Assembly (NCBI GenBank): GCA_947644185.1
Contig: CANRZC010000084.1
Coordinates: 1-8,911 of the forward strand
Length of the DNA stretch: 8,911 nt
Reading direction: 5' to 3'
Source: an uncultured Acetatifactor sp.
GTDB lineage: Bacteria; Bacillota; Clostridia; Lachnospirales; Lachnospiraceae
Every line of letters begins with the position of its first letter. Position 1 is the first letter of the stretch. Positions 6,648-8,911 of the stretch are shown in pieces. The position numbers and the translations under genes are program-made. Below the pieces are notes generated by a model, which was not told the DNA's origin, searched no databases, and saw only the letters and a program-made list of their open reading frames with translations.

Positions 6648-6700
6648 TGCGCGGCCCGCATGCCGCCTTAGCGGCAAACTTCCACATGCGGGCCTGCGCA
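6648..6700. repeat. GC-rich extragenic palindrome with nested inner hairpin
   Basis: The arms at 6648-6662 and 6685-6700 (TGCGC plus GGCCCGCATG against CATGCGGGCC plus GCGCA) form 15 pairs with a single bulged T. An inner hairpin GCCGC/GCGGC (6662-6666 with 6671-6675) is nested inside and competes for one base of the outer stem. The GC content is far above that of the A/T-rich repeats on its left. The shape resembles a repeated extragenic palindromic element; copy number elsewhere cannot be judged from this window. Confidence 0.7.
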
Positions 6701-6703
6701 TAG

Positions 6704-6747
6704 AAAAACAGGGGTAGTAAGCTAACGATAGCTTACCGCCCCTGTTT
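6704..6747 (-). terminator. Rho-independent terminator of the regulator unit
   Basis: On the minus strand, 11 bases after the regulator stop codon, AAACAGGGG (6739-6747) pairs with CCCCTGTTT (6706-6714). After a 2x2 internal loop, GTAAGCTA (6729-6736) pairs with TAGCTTAC (6717-6724) around a TCGT loop. A run of five U residues (6704-6708) follows. The strong stem and U-tract make this a confident intrinsic terminator that separates the regulator transcript from the enzyme and transporter operon. Confidence 0.92.
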
Positions 6748-6758
6748 ACACGTTCTTT

Positions 6759-8678
6759 TTATCGTCTGTTATTTCTAAATGTGGTAGGTGTCATTCCGTA
6801 TGCATTTTTAAATAAGGTGGTGAAATAAGTGGTATTGGAGAATCCCAGCTCACTGGCAATCTCATTCACCGATTTATTTGTCTCCATCAACAGACTCTTT
6901 GCCTCCTCCAGCCGGAAATTTGTCAGATAGGAGGCGTAAGAGCAGCCCTGGACGGTCTTAAAAATCTTTCCCAGATAAGCGCTGGAAATATGGTATATCT
7001 GGGCAATGCCCTTTAAGGACAAATCCGTATTGGTATAATTTTGCTTTGTGTATTCTATCACAGACTCTACCAGCCTCTGGTTCTTTTCCCGGTAGTTGAC
7101 CATGGACATCTGATTGGAATCCATCAGTTCATTTTTCCCTATCAGGTTGCTCATCTGCATATACTGCCTTGCCTTTTCATAAGACAAATAAATATCCTCC
7201 TGAGAATCCACGATACAGCCCATGCTTCCAGTAATGGAAATATCCATATATTCTTCCACAAATTCCTTCAGCTTATCGTAGCACAAAATGTAATCCTCCG
7301 AAATTTCATTCCTGTCCAGCATAAATAGTATGGCTGTCAAATCTCCACCCAAGTCCACTGCTTTTATCGAATAGTTCTCTTCGAAAATTTCTTCTGCCAG
7401 GTTGCATATGGTAAAACGGTACAGATCGTACTCCTCCTTTTGGTGTTCTGGGGGCAGCTCCTTTTTTGTGGTAATCCTGATAAGCAGCACATCATAATGT
7501 GCAGACTGGTAGGTTACCTGCAGCACCTGGGCCTTTTCTTTGGACAAATAGAATGTCATATCCTGCCCCACAATCATATTTTTCAGAAAGTCCGTCTCAA
7601 TATATCTTTCATTCACATACCTCTGGTGGCTGATCTTCGCCATGGTTTTATCAATAATGGACAATTCATCCTCTGTGGGCTGCTCCTCCATTCCCACTAT
7701 GCTTCTGCAGCGATTTGCTATCTCTTCCAGAGGCCGCCGCATTTTTTTGCTGAATAGAACCAGCACAATAGAAATCACTACCAAGAAAGCCACTGCCACA
7801 CTGATGAAGTACATTGACATGGTCCAATATTCCCGGTAAAAATAGGAATACTCCTGGATATCGCAAAACCACCAGCCCAGATTCTGCGATTTTGCCATAA
7901 GCACAATCTGATTGTTCTCTCTGTCATCAAAGTTGCCGCTGTTTGTCCCCTCTTCCAATTGAGATACAATGTCAAACAGATACTCTGCAATTATGATATC
8001 ATCTTGCAACATTCCTCTGGTAATCCCAGTCACTGCCCCCCCGTCCATGTCAATGACATACGTCATCCGATTCTCCATATTTTCTCTGCTTAAATTGTAC
8101 TGGAACAGATCGGAGCGCACGTCTATGAGAATTCCCCCATTGAAATGAGGAAAATACTGGAAAAAGGAAATAATATGTTCCGTTTTATCATAAAGCTGTA
8201 TCTCTCTGCTGAGAATGCGTCTTCCGCTCTCCGCCATTTCCCGCACTGTGATAATGGTGTCCTGTTTAAGCTTCTGGTCGCTGCCAAGGGTATGAATACA
8301 GACATCATTGTCTAAATTCACCACAGAGATATTCTCGATATAGGAATAATAGCTTTTCATATCCTGCAGTGACAGAAAAAGCTTGTAGCCATCCTCCTTG
8401 CTTTCCTCTTTGCTCTGCAGCACCTTCATGGTGTTGCTGTCACTGGCGATTGCGGAAAGTACATTTCCAATGTTCCCATAGACCTCATTTGCCATATCCA
8501 CCATCTGGGTCAGCAGTTGTTCTGAGGTATCCACCGTGATTCTCTTTACAGTAGAAGAGACCACACCAAATACACAGATCAGAATCCCTATTGTCATTAA
8601 AATAATACTGACAGCATAGATATATATCGTTCTGCGGTATGCAGAATAGGATAATAATTTTCGAATTCCTTTTATCAT
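6759..8678 (-). CDS. Membrane-anchored AraC-family transcriptional regulator (YesS/YtdP-like)
   Basis: The 639-residue product combines an outside sensor with a DNA-binding output in one chain. After a basic N-terminus it has a first membrane span at about residues 17-41 and an extracellular region of about 240 residues, mixed helix and strand and Cache-like in layout. A second span lies at about 287-310, followed by basic KKMRRP and a HAMP-like linker (RPLEEIANRCRSIVG). A cytoplasmic middle domain (about 360-530) precedes the AraC DNA-binding domain at about 535-639. That domain has two helix-turn-helix units: SLKGIAQIYHISSAYLGKIFK and VNEIASELGFSNTTYFTTLFK, the latter with the usual LGF-x-x-x-TYF-x-x-LFK signature. 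There is no receiver domain, so no histidine kinase partner is needed. Start: ATG 8678 has GGAG 6 bases upstream, overlapping the stop of the preceding binding-protein gene. The targets are inferred to be the downstream operon through the repeats at 6538-6599. Confidence 0.93.
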   Translation of the reverse strand: MIKGIRKLLSYSAYRRTIYIYAVSIILMTIGILICVFGVVSSTVKRITVDTSEQLLTQMVDMANEVYGNIGNVLSAIASDSNTMKVLQSKEESKEDGYKLFLSLQDMKSYYSYIENISVVNLDNDVCIHTLGSDQKLKQDTIITVREMAESGRRILSREIQLYDKTEHIISFFQYFPHFNGGILIDVRSDLFQYNLSRENMENRMTYVIDMDGGAVTGITRGMLQDDIIIAEYLFDIVSQLEEGTNSGNFDDRENNQIVLMAKSQNLGWWFCDIQEYSYFYREYWTMSMYFISVAVAFLVVISIVLVLFSKKMRRPLEEIANRCRSIVGMEEQPTEDELSIIDKTMAKISHQRYVNERYIETDFLKNMIVGQDMTFYLSKEKAQVLQVTYQSAHYDVLLIRITTKKELPPEHQKEEYDLYRFTICNLAEEIFEENYSIKAVDLGGDLTAILFMLDRNEISEDYILCYDKLKEFVEEYMDISITGSMGCIVDSQEDIYLSYEKARQYMQMSNLIGKNELMDSNQMSMVNYREKNQRLVESVIEYTKQNYTNTDLSLKGIAQIYHISSAYLGKIFKTVQGCSYASYLTNFRLEEAKSLLMETNKSVNEIASELGFSNTTYFTTLFKNAYGMTPTTFRNNRR

Positions 8679-8681
8679 GAT

Positions 8682-8911
8682 TTACTCCATACCAGACTGT
8701 TGCTTGCTCTCTGCAAGCTGCCGGCGAAATTCTTCCACCAACCTGTCAGCGCCTGCTTCCTTTAACAATTTCAAGACTTCGTCAATGTTAGCTTCATATG
8801 TCTTCACGCCGCATACCATAGGATTGATATACTCAAATATAACGGCCATTACTTCGTTGTATTCTGCCTGGACAGGCGACGCATCAAAGGTAAATTGTGC
8901 AGCATACCCAT
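8682..8911 (-). CDS. C-terminal end of an extracellular sugar-binding protein (cut by window edge)
   Basis: Only the last 75 residues are present; the gene enters from the right edge. The pattern YNEVMAVIFEYINPMVCGV, followed by a short acidic stretch, VLKLLKEAGADRLVEEFRRQL and a charged tail, is the characteristic C-terminus of LplA-like (DUF3502-related) family 1 solute-binding proteins: 'VIxEYxPxLxxG ... LKAAGxDKIxxExQxQLDxW'. It differs from the second binding protein in this window in this region. The stop codon TAA (8682-8684) is separated by 3 bases from the start of the membrane-bound regulator, whose Shine-Dalgarno lies inside its last codons. The two are therefore co-transcribed and probably translationally coupled. 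The pairing suggests that this protein may deliver ligand to the regulator or to its own transporter (inference). Confidence 0.75.
   Translation of the reverse strand, partial: GYAAQFTFDASPVQAEYNEVMAVIFEYINPMVCGVKTYEANIDEVLKLLKEAGADRLVEEFRRQLAESKQQSGME

Noticed and set aside
6648..6700. tRNA or other stable RNA gene
   Set aside because: The GC-rich fold is a single nested hairpin without cloverleaf arms, anticodon loop or CCA-type end.
6486..6701. 71-residue minus-strand reading frame
   Set aside because: It runs through two palindromes and the A/T repeat block, has biased low-complexity sequence and lacks a ribosome-binding site. It is better explained as intergenic regulatory DNA.

Overview
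The window looks like a carbohydrate-utilisation locus from a low-to-medium GC Firmicute, most likely a gut-type Clostridia/Lachnospiraceae. The evidence is strong AGGAG-type Shine-Dalgarno sites, a lipoprotein sugar-binding protein with a Ser/Thr/Asp-rich linker, an MsmK/UgpC-type ATPase, and a membrane-anchored AraC-type (YesS/YtdP-like) regulator. No marker gene fixes the genus. All genes lie on the minus strand, so transcription runs from high to low coordinates.

Right-hand block (8911 to about 6704): the C-terminal end of one extracellular sugar-binding protein (cut by the window edge) is followed after 3 nt by a 639-residue two-transmembrane AraC-type regulator. The unit closes with a strong intrinsic terminator at 6704-6747.

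Intergenic block (6436-6758): past the terminator lie two more strong hairpins (6648-6700 and 6616-6646). Next come three head-to-tail 20-21 bp repeats (6538-6599), a weak -10 box and a possible 11-codon leader ORF. The repeat spacing is what an AraC-family activator would be expected to use, so this is probably the controlled promoter of the next operon.

Left-hand operon (6435 to 1 and beyond): it starts with a 632-residue protein that fuses a DUF1861 (GT108-like) propeller to a GH130 propeller, which suggests mannoside phosphorolysis. A 500-residue cytoplasmic protein follows that I cannot assign to a family. Then come a lipoprotein sugar-binding protein, an MsmK-type transporter ATPase, and the first 56 codons of a membrane-anchored protein. 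The sugar-binding gene is bracketed by an upstream stem-loop (2970-2995) and a downstream terminator-like hairpin with a UUCG loop (1332-1372), a layout suited to making more binding protein than its operon partners.

Working model (inference): the regulator senses a saccharide or a loaded binding protein outside the cell and activates the promoter at the repeats. The lipoprotein captures a manno-oligosaccharide, which is imported by permeases not present in this window and powered by the MsmK-like ATPase. The tandem-propeller enzyme and the unassigned enzyme then process it in the cytoplasm. The most novel items are the double-propeller fusion, the unassigned partner enzyme and the triple-repeat operator.
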